A stretch of 64,000 nt of DNA from Deltaproteobacteria bacterium (GCA_015486075.1 WFSG01000005.1:186001-250000), one strand, 5' to 3'; numbered from the stretch's first letter, positions 19,659 through 30,447 are shown. Made by a program: numbers and translations. The notes: generated from the sequence alone by a model not told the origin.

Positions 19659-20609
19659 ATGGAAAGAGTAAGGTTGGAGCAGGTAGACAAGGTCGAGATA
19701 CTAACCCTGCAGGACAATTATATTGACCTACTTGATTCAGGGGGTAGTCCTGTTATAGCAAGGGCGATGCCCGTAAAAGATATGCGCATAGGGAATTCCA
19801 TTGTTGCCGAGCATGGTTTCTCGGCACTTGTTACTGTTACGTCTGGGGCGTTGTCAAGGACAATGCTTTTTGACTTTGGGTTCTCGGAGTGGGGGGTTGG
19901 ACACAACATGGATGCGCTTGGTGTTGATCCTGGTACAATAGAGGTATGTGCCCTGTCCCACGGCCACATGGATCACTTTGGTGGAATGTTCCAGGTGGCA
20001 AAGAACTTGAAAAAGGGGATTTCGCTTGTCCTTCATCCAGCTGCCTTCAGGCAACCTAGATACATAAAACTCAGCGAGGACCTGAGAATATATTTCCCAG
20101 AGCTGAACAGGGAGGATGTGGAGAAGGCCGGGTTTGAGATAATAGAGACAAAAGAGCCCAAGCCACTTTTGGACGGTCAGGTGCTTTTCCTAGGCGAGGT
20201 TCCAAGAAAGACAGACTTTGAGAAAGGACTTCCATATGGTTTCTACGAGGAGGACGGCAAGGAATTGTGGGATGCAATAGAGGATGATACTGCTCTCGTC
20301 ATTAACCTAAAGTCAAAAGGCCTAGTTATCCTAACGGGCTGTGCTCATTCAGGTGTTATTAACACGGTTTACCATGCCAAGGAGGTAACTGGAGTGAATA
20401 AAGTCCACGCAGTGATGGGAGGTTTCCACTTGTCTGGTCCGCAGTTTGAACCAATAATTCAGCCCACGATTGATGCCATGAAAGAGATAGGTCCGGATTA
20501 CGTTATTCCAACGCACTGTACAGGAAGACCTGCCACGCTGGCCATGGAGCAACAGATGTCTGCGGAGTTTTTACTTAACATGTCAGGCACGAAAATGACG
20601 TTTGCTTGA
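19659..20609 (+). CDS. MBL-fold metallohydrolase (COG1237-like)
   Basis: LSHGHMDHFGG, LTGCAHSGVINTV, MGGFHL, IPTHCTGRP. Confidence 0.88.
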   Translation: MERVRLEQVDKVEILTLQDNYIDLLDSGGSPVIARAMPVKDMRIGNSIVAEHGFSALVTVTSGALSRTMLFDFGFSEWGVGHNMDALGVDPGTIEVCALSHGHMDHFGGMFQVAKNLKKGISLVLHPAAFRQPRYIKLSEDLRIYFPELNREDVEKAGFEIIETKEPKPLLDGQVLFLGEVPRKTDFEKGLPYGFYEEDGKELWDAIEDDTALVINLKSKGLVILTGCAHSGVINTVYHAKEVTGVNKVHAVMGGFHLSGPQFEPIIQPTIDAMKEIGPDYVIPTHCTGRPATLAMEQQMSAEFLLNMSGTKMTFA

Positions 20610-22945
20610 TGGTAAAAGAGGATTCACTATACAGGATCAAGAAACCCTTAAGATACACGGGCGGCGAGATAAACCAGGTACTTAAGGAGCCGTCTAGGAT
20701 CTCGGTACGCTTTGCACTCGCATTTCCCGACGTATACGAGGTGGGGATGTCCCATGCCGGGATCAAAATACTGTACCATGTGCTTAATTCCATGCAAGGT
20801 GTATGGGCACAGAGGGTGTTTGCTCCATACCCAGACATGGCAGGTGTCCTTGAGAGCGAGGATATACCCTTGTACAGCCTTGAAGAAAAAAGGCCTTTAA
20901 AGGATTTTGATGTACTGGGTTTTTCGCTTCTGTATGAGCTTTCCTATACCACCGTGGTAAGGATGCTTAAGCTCGCAAGGATACCAGTATATGCTGCCGA
21001 GCGGGGTGCTGATGATCCCATTGTTGTGGCAGGTGGTACCTGCACAGCAAATCCAGCTCCGTTCATGGATTTTTTTGACCTCATTGCTGTGGGGGATGGC
21101 GAAGAGATTGTAGAGGATATGGCTAGGGCCTGCATGAAGACGCAAAACAGGAAGGAGCGAATTGAGCTCATGGCCAGTATAGAAGGGGTCTTTAGACCAG
21201 GTAGCCCTGCCAGGCCCAGGAGGAGGATACTTTTTGACCTCGACAGGTACCCGTTTCCCTGGGACATAGTTGTGCCAGGTGTATCTATCATACATGACCG
21301 CTTAGGTGTGGAGGTGGCACGCGGGTGTACAAGGGGATGCAGGTTCTGCCAAGCCGGTATGATTTACCGTCCTTACAGGGAAAGGTCTATAGGTTCTGTC
21401 ATTGGTACGTTCAGGAAGGCCCTTGAGAACACAGGTTATGATAGCTTGTCCTGTCTTGCCCTGTCTATCACTGACCTTAGTTACCTGGAAGACCTTATAG
21501 AATCTACTGTAGATACGCATAGAAAGGTAAGTATTGGCCTTCCGTCCATAAGGGTTGAAGGAGTAAAGAGAGACCTGGCACAGAAAATAGCATTTGTAAA
21601 GAAGTCGGGTTTCACACTAGCCCCTGAAGCCGGTACTGACAGGCTAAGAAAGGTTATAAACAAGGGTAATACAGAGGACGACCTTTTGCAGACCGTAGAC
21701 ATAGTTAGGCGTTCAGGCTGGCAGGCAATAAAGTTATACTTCATGGTAGGCCTGCCAACAGAGACGGAGGAAGATATAGAATCCATAGCAAGACTTGCAG
21801 AAAAGGTTGCCAAGATCTTCAGGTCAAGGGTGACCGTAAGCGTTTCAGCCTTTGTCCCAAAACCTTTTACGCCTTTCCAGTGGGAACCCGAGATAAGCAT
21901 TGAGAGGTACAGGCAATACCTAAGGTACCTCAGTTCCAGGCTGAGGATGAGGAACATGAGGTTCAAGTGGCAGGAACCCTACCTTTCATTTCTTGAAGGT
22001 ATCTTTGCCAGGGGGGATCGCTCGCTCGCTCCGCTTGTTGTGAAGGCAGAGCAGTTTGGGGCCTACCTTGATGGCTGGGGAGATATATTTTCCATTGAGC
22101 CGTGGCTGGAGGCTTTTCATGTTCTTGGTATAGAGCCTGGAGGCTATCTCGGGGAGATGGATACAGGTAAAAATCTACCCTGGGATTTTATTGACATGAG
22201 GATAGACAAAGGCTTCTTGCAAGAGGAGAGGGATAAGGCATATAGGCTTGATGCTACCGAGGATTGCAGGTATGGACCATGTCTTGTCTGCGGCGTCTGT
22301 GACAGGGAAGTGTCAAACAAGATAAAACCGTCTAAAGGCCCTTGCCCTCTCTTTGAGGAACGCAAGGAGGATACTCAGGACATACCGTACGTGATAGGGC
22401 TTACAAAGCAAGGAATATTGAGGTTCATGGGTGCAAGAGACTGGGAGACTATGATAAGGAGGGCTATAAGGAGGGCCAAGCTGCAGGCCGTGTATACGAA
22501 GGGGTATAGTCCTAACATGAAACTGAGGCTCATACCACCTGTAGCCTTTGGCATTGCATCTTTCAGCGAATATTTCCAGATAAGCCTTGAGAAATACGCA
22601 AATACCGAAGATATAAAGTGCAGGCTAGAAGGTTCCTTTCCCGAAGGAGCAGAGGTTTTTTATTGTGCACAGGAGAGGCTAAGGCCTGTTGATGCTTACG
22701 TGTTTGAACTGGGTAGAGAACTGGATATAGGCACAACTGGCAGGCTTTATGTGGATAAGGCAGGTAAGAAAATGGATGTCATGGACTTCGTTGAAGCAGA
22801 CGGGCCCACAAGGCTTAAGATAAGGTTCATAGAAGGAAGGACGATTTCCCCAGTCATAGCAGCACGAGCACTCACAGGTTATGAGTACGAGCTCAAAGAC
22901 ATAGTGAAGGTAAAGACCGTGTTTAGGCACGATATTAAGACCTAA
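20606..22945 (+). CDS. TIGR03960-type radical SAM protein fused to DUF2344-like domain
   Basis: EVARGCTRGCRFCQAG (CxxxCxxC); PEAGTDRLRKVINKG; C-terminal GILRFMGARDWETMIRRAIRRAKLQAVYTKGYSPNMKL. Confidence 0.9.
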   Translation: MMVKEDSLYRIKKPLRYTGGEINQVLKEPSRISVRFALAFPDVYEVGMSHAGIKILYHVLNSMQGVWAQRVFAPYPDMAGVLESEDIPLYSLEEKRPLKDFDVLGFSLLYELSYTTVVRMLKLARIPVYAAERGADDPIVVAGGTCTANPAPFMDFFDLIAVGDGEEIVEDMARACMKTQNRKERIELMASIEGVFRPGSPARPRRRILFDLDRYPFPWDIVVPGVSIIHDRLGVEVARGCTRGCRFCQAGMIYRPYRERSIGSVIGTFRKALENTGYDSLSCLALSITDLSYLEDLIESTVDTHRKVSIGLPSIRVEGVKRDLAQKIAFVKKSGFTLAPEAGTDRLRKVINKGNTEDDLLQTVDIVRRSGWQAIKLYFMVGLPTETEEDIESIARLAEKVAKIFRSRVTVSVSAFVPKPFTPFQWEPEISIERYRQYLRYLSSRLRMRNMRFKWQEPYLSFLEGIFARGDRSLAPLVVKAEQFGAYLDGWGDIFSIEPWLEAFHVLGIEPGGYLGEMDTGKNLPWDFIDMRIDKGFLQEERDKAYRLDATEDCRYGPCLVCGVCDREVSNKIKPSKGPCPLFEERKEDTQDIPYVIGLTKQGILRFMGARDWETMIRRAIRRAKLQAVYTKGYSPNMKLRLIPPVAFGIASFSEYFQISLEKYANTEDIKCRLEGSFPEGAEVFYCAQERLRPVDAYVFELGRELDIGTTGRLYVDKAGKKMDVMDFVEADGPTRLKIRFIEGRTISPVIAARALTGYEYELKDIVKVKTVFRHDIKT

Positions 22946-23029
22946 AATTAACTGTAGTTATGGACATGCTAATGTGTTATTTCTGCATATGAGGAGTATT
23001 GATTAAATAAGTATTACTGGAGATGACTT

Positions 23030-23803
23030 GTGACCACAGATAAAAATGGTACAATTAATGAGATAGGAGGGGTCCCATCTCTTGTGAGGCCGGTAGTTGT
23101 GGATTTCGTAAAGGACGTGGTCTCCGTACTGGGAGCCAATCTCATATCCATGGCACTTACGGGAAGTGTGATCACAAAGGATTTTATGCCCCAATCCTCT
23201 GATATAAATTCCGCTCTTGTTCTCAGGGAGATGGATTTCAAGGTTTTAGATGGTCTGAGCGTTCTGGGCAGGAAATACAGGAAGAAGAGGATTAGAGCTC
23301 CACTTCTCATGACGCCAGAATACATAGAGCGCTCGCTAGATGTTTTTCCAGTGGAATTTCTGGATATGAAGGTTCTTCACAGGACAGTATATGGTCAGGA
23401 CATGCTTTCCGATCTAAAGGTAGAGAAACCCATGCTCAGAATTCAGTGCGAGAGAGATCTAAAGTCAAGGCTTATAAACCTTAGACAGGGTTACATAAAG
23501 TCGATTGGTCTAAAGGGTGTCCTTCTTAAGCTTATCCTTGATTCCTATTCTGGGTTCTTTCCACTTTTTAGGGCCATTATTTACATGGTGCAAGACCTGG
23601 GCGTACCTCCTATTGCAAAGAAAGAGATTCTGAATACTGTGGAAGATGTCTACGGGGTAGACATGTCCTGTTTTAGGAAGGTGATGGAGCTTAAAGGCCA
23701 GAGAAGACCCAAGCTCGGGCCAGATGAAACATCTAGGCTTTTTCAAGAGGTATACCGTGTCATAGAAAGCCTTGCGGTAAAGGTTGATGAGATACGTCTA
23801 TAA
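23030..23803 (+). CDS. Nucleotidyltransferase-like protein
   Basis: LISMALTGSVITKDFMPQSSDINSALVL resembles an NTP-transferase GS...D.N region. Confidence 0.5.
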   Translation: MTTDKNGTINEIGGVPSLVRPVVVDFVKDVVSVLGANLISMALTGSVITKDFMPQSSDINSALVLREMDFKVLDGLSVLGRKYRKKRIRAPLLMTPEYIERSLDVFPVEFLDMKVLHRTVYGQDMLSDLKVEKPMLRIQCERDLKSRLINLRQGYIKSIGLKGVLLKLILDSYSGFFPLFRAIIYMVQDLGVPPIAKKEILNTVEDVYGVDMSCFRKVMELKGQRRPKLGPDETSRLFQEVYRVIESLAVKVDEIRL

Positions 23804-24554
23804 ATTTATCGTAATATTTCTTGCCGTTGCCTGGCCTGGTTTCCTCTGGGCAGAGGATGTACCTGCCCATTATGTGGAGGATAGAGCAGGTGTCATCAGT
23901 CCTAATGTTGAGACTGCCCTGAACGGTTATCTGCAGGAACTCGAGCAGAAAACAGGTGTACAGATGATTATCCTTACCATAGATTCGACTAACGGCCAAC
24001 CTATTGAAGACTATGCCTTAGACAAGGCCATGAAATGGGGTCTTGGACAGAAGGGCAAGGATAACGGGTTACTTATGGTGGTTGCGGTAAAGGACAGGAA
24101 GTACAGGATCGAGGTGGGCTATGGCCTGGAGCCCATACTCCCTGACAGCTACTGTGGTACGGTCGCCAGGCGTCATATGGTTCCCTATTTCAGGCATGGT
24201 GACTATTCCAATGGTATTTATTCTGCGACCATGGTCCTTATCGACAGGGTGGCAAAGGCATACAATGTACAACTATCGGGCATGCCAAAGATACGGCCCA
24301 TGCAAAACTCCAGGTCACAGGCAAGTAGCATCATACCGTTTGTACTATTTATACTCTTGGTATCCTTATTACTTACTCCCCACTCCAGGGGATTAATGGG
24401 CATGTTCTTACTAGGCTCCTTACTCGGTGGTAGCTGGGGTGGTGGATACGGGAGCAATGACGGTTTTGGCAGTTTTGGAGGGGGTGGTTTTGGCGCCTTT
24501 GGTGGTGGAGGGGGCGGAACCTTTGGTGGTGGAGGTGTGACAGGTGGATGGTAG
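23787..24554 (+). CDS. TPM-domain protein with Gly-rich tail
   Basis: VPAHYVEDRAGVISPNVETALNGYLQELEQKTGVQMIILTI; IEVGYGLEPILPD; C-term GGGGGGTFGGGGVTGGW. Confidence 0.85.
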   Translation: MRYVYKFIVIFLAVAWPGFLWAEDVPAHYVEDRAGVISPNVETALNGYLQELEQKTGVQMIILTIDSTNGQPIEDYALDKAMKWGLGQKGKDNGLLMVVAVKDRKYRIEVGYGLEPILPDSYCGTVARRHMVPYFRHGDYSNGIYSATMVLIDRVAKAYNVQLSGMPKIRPMQNSRSQASSIIPFVLFILLVSLLLTPHSRGLMGMFLLGSLLGGSWGGGYGSNDGFGSFGGGGFGAFGGGGGGTFGGGGVTGGW

Positions 24555-24660
24555 AAAAATGTGTAGGGAAATCCTATATCTTTATTTATAGAGCGAAGAA
24601 ACAAGTGGCCTGTGGGAAAGGCCGTAGAAATTCATAGATAGTACAGGAGGATACCAGGTT

Positions 24661-25227
24661 ATGACGAGAAAGGGATGGTCGATTTTAATACTAATTATAT
24701 CAGTTGTGGTGGTGGCCTTCGGAATATTTGTTTCTCAGTATAACAAGGTTATAAGCATGAACGAGGCAGTTAAAGCCCAGTGGGCGCAGGTTGAAACCCA
24801 GTTAAAGAGAAGATTTGACCTTATCCCCAATCTCGTGGAGACGGTTAAGGGCTATGCCAAGCATGAAAAGGGCATATTCGAGCATTTAGCTGATGCAAGA
24901 AAGGCCTACTTTCAGGCAAGGAGTATTGCCGAGAAGGCGAGGGCAGCAGGAGAGCTGGAGGGAGCACTGTCCAGGCTACTTCTTCTCCAGGAAAGATACC
25001 CTGAGCTTAAGGCAAACGAGTCTTTTTTAAAGTTACAGGATAGTCTGGAAGGTACGGAAAACAGGATTTCCGTTGAAAGAAAGAGATATAATGATCGCGT
25101 CAGGGAACTGAACACCTATATAAAATCGTTCTTCGGCAGGTTCTTTGCTAGTTGGGCTGGTGTGGGCCCGGCAGAATATTTCAAGGTTCCAGAGGCACAG
25201 AGAGAAGTGCCAAAGGTAAAATTCTAG
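24661..25227 (+). CDS. lemA: LemA family protein
   Basis: YNKVISMNEAVKAQWAQVETQLKRRFDLIPNLVETVKGYAKHEKGIFE. Confidence 0.93.
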   Translation: MTRKGWSILILIISVVVVAFGIFVSQYNKVISMNEAVKAQWAQVETQLKRRFDLIPNLVETVKGYAKHEKGIFEHLADARKAYFQARSIAEKARAAGELEGALSRLLLLQERYPELKANESFLKLQDSLEGTENRISVERKRYNDRVRELNTYIKSFFGRFFASWAGVGPAEYFKVPEAQREVPKVKF

Positions 25228-27110
25228 CTTAGTATTTCCTGGATAAAGCCAGATGGGACCTGGTATCTCTCTTTGCCATATAGTGCCCTTAGCCTTGCCC
25301 AGGAGAGAAAGGCCTTTTTCCTTGCTCTTGTTATGCCAACATACAGGAGCCTTCTCTCTTCTTCAAGAGCATGGTCAGTATCCAGACTGCGTGAATGCGG
25401 TAGCAGGCCTTCTTCAATGCCCATTATGAATACATAGTCGAATTCCAGCCCCTTGGACATGTGTAGGGTCATAACGCTTACGTTGTTATCCCCTCTGTTC
25501 ATGTCCATGTTTGTGATCAAAGCCTTTTCTTCCAGGAAAGATACTAGGTTGCTTTGGCCTTTTGCACTTGCTGCAAGTTCCTTTATATTGGTTAGTCTGT
25601 CAAGGCCATCTATTTCGGCCTCTAAGGCCTCTTCTAGACCGGATACGACCACAGTTTTTGCTATCAGGTCCGATATGTCAAACATCCTTGATGCACACTG
25701 CATGAGATCATCCATTATATGCAGGAAAGACCTTGTCCCACGGGCACCTGTACCTTTTACAAGTCCTTTTTCAAGTGCCACCTGCAAGGCATCCATGACA
25801 CTCATGCCTTCACTCTTTGCAAGGCCGGTTAAGGCGTCCAGTGTCCTTATACCAATACCTCTAGGCGGTCTGTTAATTATTCTAATCAGTGCACTTTCAT
25901 CCATTGGGTTTGCAACCAGCCTTAGGTAGGCGAGAACGTCCTTGATCTCTCTTCTTTCGTAGAATCTGGTTCCTCCGTACACGGTATAAGGTATATCCTT
26001 GTGAACAAATGCCTCTTCTAGCACCCTGGATAAGGCGTTTATGCGGTAAAAAACAGCTATGTTACTAGGACTTACACCGCTGTCTAGCAGCTTTCTTATG
26101 GAGTAGGCAATGTCTTCAGCCTCATCCTCATCATCCTCGTACTCGGTAATGGTAACTGCTCCATCTTCGTTTCTATCTGACCAGAGTTTTTTGGGGGCCC
26201 TGAACTGGTTGTTCGCTATGAGTTTGGATGCAGCGTCCAGGATACTCTTTGGAGAGCGGTAATTCTTTTCCAACGTCACAATTCTTGCATCTGGAAAGTC
26301 ATCCTTGAAGCGCAGGATATTACTGACGTCAGCACCTCTCCAACTGTAGATGGACTGATCATCGTCACCCACAACGCAAATATTCTTCCCCTTACCAACA
26401 AGGCCCATTAGCATTGTATACTGGGCCTTGTTGGTATCTTGGTACTCGTCCACTAGTATATGCTGAAACATGGACTGGTATCTTTTCCTGAGCTCAGGGT
26501 GATCATGGAGTATCTGTATCGGTTTTAGGAGAAGGTCTCCAAAATCAAAGGCATTGCTCAATCTTTTCTTTTCCTCGTACAATCGTATCACCGGCTTGGG
26601 ATTAATGCCCAGTTTTATGTTAAAACTATCTATGTCCCTTAAGGTGTCTTTTGACATGCTTATGAGCCAGGCAATGATGCTCTCCACCCTGTTTTCCCTA
26701 TTTAGTTTCAGCTCCTTCATACATTGTGCAATAAGAGCCTTCTGGTCAGATTCGTCGTAAATCACGAAGTCATTCGTGTACCCGATTTTCCGGGCTTCTC
26801 TTCTGAGTAACCATGCCCCAAAGGAGTGGAAGGTGCCTGCCCAGATCCTATGCGAGCTGGGGCCAACAATGGTCATGAGCCTCTGCTTCATCTCGTTGGC
26901 GGCCTTGTTGGTAAAGGTAAGGCAAAGTATCTTGTCAGGGCTGACCCCTCGTTTTATGAGGTATGCCACCCTGTGCACAATGACCCGAGTCTTGCCAGAG
27001 CCAGCACCGGCAAATATGAGCAGTGGCCCGTCTTCGTGCTTTACTGCCTTTGCCTGCTCGCTGTTAAGTGCCTTTAATATGTCGTCAGGCAATCTTTTTT
27101 CCTTTTTCAA
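25224..27110 (-). CDS. UvrD/PcrA/Rep-type ATP-dependent DNA helicase
   Basis: FAGAGSGKTRVI, VDEYQDTN, GDDDQSIYSWRGA, VMTLHMSKGLEFDYVF. Confidence 0.95.
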   Translation of the reverse strand: MKKEKRLPDDILKALNSEQAKAVKHEDGPLLIFAGAGSGKTRVIVHRVAYLIKRGVSPDKILCLTFTNKAANEMKQRLMTIVGPSSHRIWAGTFHSFGAWLLRREARKIGYTNDFVIYDESDQKALIAQCMKELKLNRENRVESIIAWLISMSKDTLRDIDSFNIKLGINPKPVIRLYEEKKRLSNAFDFGDLLLKPIQILHDHPELRKRYQSMFQHILVDEYQDTNKAQYTMLMGLVGKGKNICVVGDDDQSIYSWRGADVSNILRFKDDFPDARIVTLEKNYRSPKSILDAASKLIANNQFRAPKKLWSDRNEDGAVTITEYEDDEDEAEDIAYSIRKLLDSGVSPSNIAVFYRINALSRVLEEAFVHKDIPYTVYGGTRFYERREIKDVLAYLRLVANPMDESALIRIINRPPRGIGIRTLDALTGLAKSEGMSVMDALQVALEKGLVKGTGARGTRSFLHIMDDLMQCASRMFDISDLIAKTVVVSGLEEALEAEIDGLDRLTNIKELAASAKGQSNLVSFLEEKALITNMDMNRGDNNVSVMTLHMSKGLEFDYVFIMGIEEGLLPHSRSLDTDHALEEERRLLYVGITRARKKAFLSWARLRALYGKERYQVPSGFIQEILS

Positions 27111-28350
27111 AGCCCTCTTTCTGTTTCATCCTGTCTTTTTCGCTGTAGGCCTTCCTTATAAGTTCTCCCTTTCGGGGCTTGAAGGGTACTACCAGTCTAA
27201 ATACCTGGTTGGGCTTTATGTATCTGGTTTTCACCCCGTCAACCACAGGATTTTTCAGTATAAACCTTTTGTATCCTGAATCTGCAGGAAGCCATTCCAT
27301 TTCCATGCCTTCCACGAGGGGATTTCTTGCTTCAAAGATTGTAGATCTACCATCAGATCCTAGTACTTTTGCAGCAAGGTGGTAGTTTTGGATGTAACCG
27401 TTCAAATCATAGGCCACGCCACCTGTAGGATGCTCCTTTTCGAAGAACCCGGTAAAATAGCCCCTGTTGCTTATTTTTGTAAGTTCCTCCATCCATGATC
27501 TATTTACTTCAAAGTTCCCGGGATCTTCAATCCAGGTATCCCTGGCTTTCCTGTACACGTAGACGGTTGTTGCAACGTATAGTGCAGTCTTTCCACGGCC
27601 TTCTATCTTTAGACCGTCCATGGAGAGCCGCATAACCTTATCCATTACAGGCAAGAGGCAGAGGTCCCTTGAGTTGTACAGGTATGTAAACCCATCTTGT
27701 TCTACCACGGGCATGAACTCTTCAGGGTTAGATCTTTCCACGAGGGCGTATTCCCACCTACAGGCCTGCGCGCAGAATCCTTGGTTTGCATCCCGGCCAG
27801 CCAGGTAATTGCTTATTAGGCATCTACCTGAGATGGATATGCATACGCTCCCATGCACGAAAATCTCCAGTTCTATATTTGTCTTTGCCCTGATCTCGGC
27901 TATTTCCTTCTGGTTTAGTTCCCTAGCCAATATTATCCTTTGTGCACCGAGTTCAGCCCAGGCATTGACCGATGCTGAGTTGACTGTATTCGCCTGTGTG
28001 CTTATGTGTATGGGTATATGTGGGGCAAGGCTCCGTGCAAGCCTGAACAAACCGAGGTCAGAGATAATAAATGCGTCCACCTTCATGTCAGCTGCAGCTG
28101 AGATTATACGTCTTATCTTATCCAGCTGCCTTTCCCTGGGGAATGTGTTTAGAGTAAGGTATACCTTTACACCCATAGAGTGGGCAAGATCTAAGGCCCT
28201 TTCCAGTTCTTCGATCGTAAAGTTTTTTGCCCTAGCCCTTAGGTTAAATGGGCCTTTTACTCCCAGGTAGACAGCATCAGCGCCGTAGAGGCAAGCTGTC
28301 TCAAGGGTTTCCATGTTTCCTGCAGGAGCCAGGATCTCGGGTTTTCTCAT
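27085..28350 (-). CDS. Peptidase U32 family protein
   Basis: PEILAPAGNMETLETACLYGADAVYLG; ELEIFVHGSVCISISGRCLISNYLAGRDANQGFCAQACRWEY. Confidence 0.95.
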   Translation of the reverse strand: MRKPEILAPAGNMETLETACLYGADAVYLGVKGPFNLRARAKNFTIEELERALDLAHSMGVKVYLTLNTFPRERQLDKIRRIISAAADMKVDAFIISDLGLFRLARSLAPHIPIHISTQANTVNSASVNAWAELGAQRIILARELNQKEIAEIRAKTNIELEIFVHGSVCISISGRCLISNYLAGRDANQGFCAQACRWEYALVERSNPEEFMPVVEQDGFTYLYNSRDLCLLPVMDKVMRLSMDGLKIEGRGKTALYVATTVYVYRKARDTWIEDPGNFEVNRSWMEELTKISNRGYFTGFFEKEHPTGGVAYDLNGYIQNYHLAAKVLGSDGRSTIFEARNPLVEGMEMEWLPADSGYKRFILKNPVVDGVKTRYIKPNQVFRLVVPFKPRKGELIRKAYSEKDRMKQKEGFEKGKKIA

Positions 28351-28487
28351 GACGGATAAGCATATATATCAACCTTCAAGTGTCCACAAGGGTAAAATAT
28401 TGTAGGTAGCCTACCCGGCGGCTCTTTAGAGAAAAAGGCAAATTGTTCTTGACTCTGCCTCAGGCCCGAGGTTAGTAGAAAACAACT

Positions 28488-28563
28488 GCCCCCGTAGCTC
28501 AGGGGATAGAGCACAGGATTCCTAATCCTGGTGTCGCAGGTTCGAATCCTGCCGGGGGCACCA
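28488..28563 (+). tRNA. tRNA-Arg (anticodon CCT), CCA encoded
   Basis: GCCCCCG..CGGGGGC acceptor stem, GCTC/GAGC D-stem, CAGGA TTCCTAA TCCTG anticodon arm, GCAGG TTCGAAT CCTGC T arm, ACCA end. Confidence 0.96.
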
Positions 28564-28700
28564 GTTATAATGTGGGTTTTTTATATCACCCCAGTTCGAC
28601 CTTTTTAATCTTTTACCACAGGTATTTTTTTCAGTTGGACATTTAGGCCTTCTTAAGACTGTTTTTGCTGGGATATTAAAGGTGAGAGGCGATAGAGAGT

Positions 28701-28786
28701 TGCTCTAGTTATTAAAGTGGTAAGGTACTAGGTAGCAATCCTTTTATGCTGCTTCCTTCTGATGATACTAGATCAGGAGAAGGAAG
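28701..28786. repeat. Two consecutive hairpin-forming inverted repeats in intergenic DNA
   Basis: TGCT-CTAGT...ACTAG-GT-AGCA (28701-28737) and CTTCCTTCT...AGAAGGAAG (28752-28786). Confidence 0.5.
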
Positions 28787-28892
28787 TTACCTTGAGGTAT
28801 GGTGGGAAAATGGCAGGAATCTAGCGTAAGGGATAGAACCGTGGCTACATAGTAAGATGCAGCATATCCATGGGTTATATGCACCCTTTTCT

Positions 28893-29618
28893 CTATGATA
28901 TTATATCTATGTAATTCCTGAACATGATTTCAAACTGACCTTTTATTATACCTTCTAGTCTCCTGGCATCTGCAAGTACCAGAGCAGGATTTATCTCGGG
29001 CTGGGAAAGGGATGAAATCCAGCTCTGATTCTTATCTAACCATCTTCTTACATCTCTGTGATAAGCAGAGTGATTATCGAACTGTAGCCCAATAATGTGA
29101 GGGCGCTTCTTTACTGAGATGGCTTCCACCTCACAATCTTTCGAAGTTGCCAGGATTTCCACCTGCTTTGGTAAAGGCTGTTGAACAGCCAGGGAGTGCC
29201 ACTTAAACAGCGGTAGCGATCTAGGAATGCCGTAGAATAGAGGGTGATCAATACCATTTTTAGTAAGTAGTCCTTCCACAAAACCTACACTATGTTGGAA
29301 ATTTGGGCCCACCTTGGCGCCCAGGGCATCTGCCAAAAGCTGATGCCCCAAGCAAAAACCAAGATAGGGCATATCCTGTTCAATGGCTTTGTGAACAGCC
29401 ACTTTCTCCTCTACGAGGAAGTCATACCTATCTTCCTGATCAACATTCAAACCACCTCCAAGGACTATCAATCCATCATATAAGGTGATATCAGGAATAG
29501 GCTTATGCCAGAGTTCTATAATATGTAAATTCACGTCGAATTTCTCAGAAGAACGAAGCAGATATTGCCCTGGCCCTTCCCATGGCATATGCTGAAAAAC
29601 AAGCAATTGTATCGACAT
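28893..29618 (-). CDS. Class I glutamine amidotransferase (GMP synthase-like)
   Basis: LIVLGGGLNVD, PYLGFCLGHQLLADALG, IIGLQFDNHSAYH. Confidence 0.85.
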   Translation of the reverse strand: MSIQLLVFQHMPWEGPGQYLLRSSEKFDVNLHIIELWHKPIPDITLYDGLIVLGGGLNVDQEDRYDFLVEEKVAVHKAIEQDMPYLGFCLGHQLLADALGAKVGPNFQHSVGFVEGLLTKNGIDHPLFYGIPRSLPLFKWHSLAVQQPLPKQVEILATSKDCEVEAISVKKRPHIIGLQFDNHSAYHRDVRRWLDKNQSWISSLSQPEINPALVLADARRLEGIIKGQFEIMFRNYIDIIS

Positions 29619-29634
29619 GATATCTGGTCCTTTT

Positions 29635-30447
29635 TTAAAAAGCCATGCTCACGGTAATACCACCGTAAACAAAATCGTCGTCAGTACCCTTCATACTACG
29701 CCATTTCATCTCGTGGCGTGCATCGTTTGAGAGTGGAAAGGTGTAAGAAACTGAAGGTGTCACGGTTATATATTCACCCACAGATACAGGGAGGCTAGCC
29801 GAGATCACGCCGTCATGCAAGGCATTGTATTTATCACCTGTCTCCTGTCCGCTGCTGTTAATCTTCGGATACTCATCTGAGTCCATACTCTTAAGGTAAC
29901 TGGCCGATCCTGATAATTCCAGGGAAACGGCCTTTGTTATCTTGAAAGAATGTGATACGCTGAGCAATAAATACCAATGTTGGTAATCATGGATCTCCCT
30001 GTATAGGGTCAATGAAGGTGATAGCACAGAGTCAAGGCCCAGGTTGAGGAAAATTTCCTGGGAATCACTGCAGCCATCCAGACCATAATAAATATAGCCT
30101 CCTCCCACATCCAAGGCTCCAAAATTCCTAGAGTAAGAGAATGTGAAATCTGTCTCTGTCCAATTGGCCGGATTATCTATTCCATGCGTCGTATAAGGGT
30201 CTGTATCCATATTACTCCAGAGATTGGCTGAGAAACCCATATAGCTGGCTGTGATGGATGGCTGGATCACCATGCTATCTCGGCTAAGTTCCTGGCCTCT
30301 CCAGATGTATTTACTGAGTACTGCTACTGAGAAGCTTGCTGATGGTTTGTCATCTCCTGCCATGGCAGTCGAAGTGCTGATAACGGTCAAAACTAGAATT
30401 ACAATAATTGTCAGGAAATGCCTCATGTATCTTAACTTTTTTATCAT
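29635..30447 (-). CDS. TorF-family (Gcw_chp-like) putative porin
   Basis: Signal peptide; FSVAVLSKYIWRGQELSRDSMVIQPSITASYMGFSANLWSNMDTD; beta-rich, C-terminal GGITVSMAF. Confidence 0.75.
   Translation of the reverse strand: MIKKLRYMRHFLTIIVILVLTVISTSTAMAGDDKPSASFSVAVLSKYIWRGQELSRDSMVIQPSITASYMGFSANLWSNMDTDPYTTHGIDNPANWTETDFTFSYSRNFGALDVGGGYIYYGLDGCSDSQEIFLNLGLDSVLSPSLTLYREIHDYQHWYLLLSVSHSFKITKAVSLELSGSASYLKSMDSDEYPKINSSGQETGDKYNALHDGVISASLPVSVGEYITVTPSVSYTFPLSNDARHEMKWRSMKGTDDDFVYGGITVSMAF

Noticed and set aside
24218-24604. Pro-rich 128-aa minus-strand ORF
   Set aside because: Antisense mirror of the Gly-rich tail of the TPM protein
25224-27110. UvrD-like helicase as part of a defence island
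   Set aside because: Standard PcrA/UvrD architecture next to housekeeping genes; no defence partners
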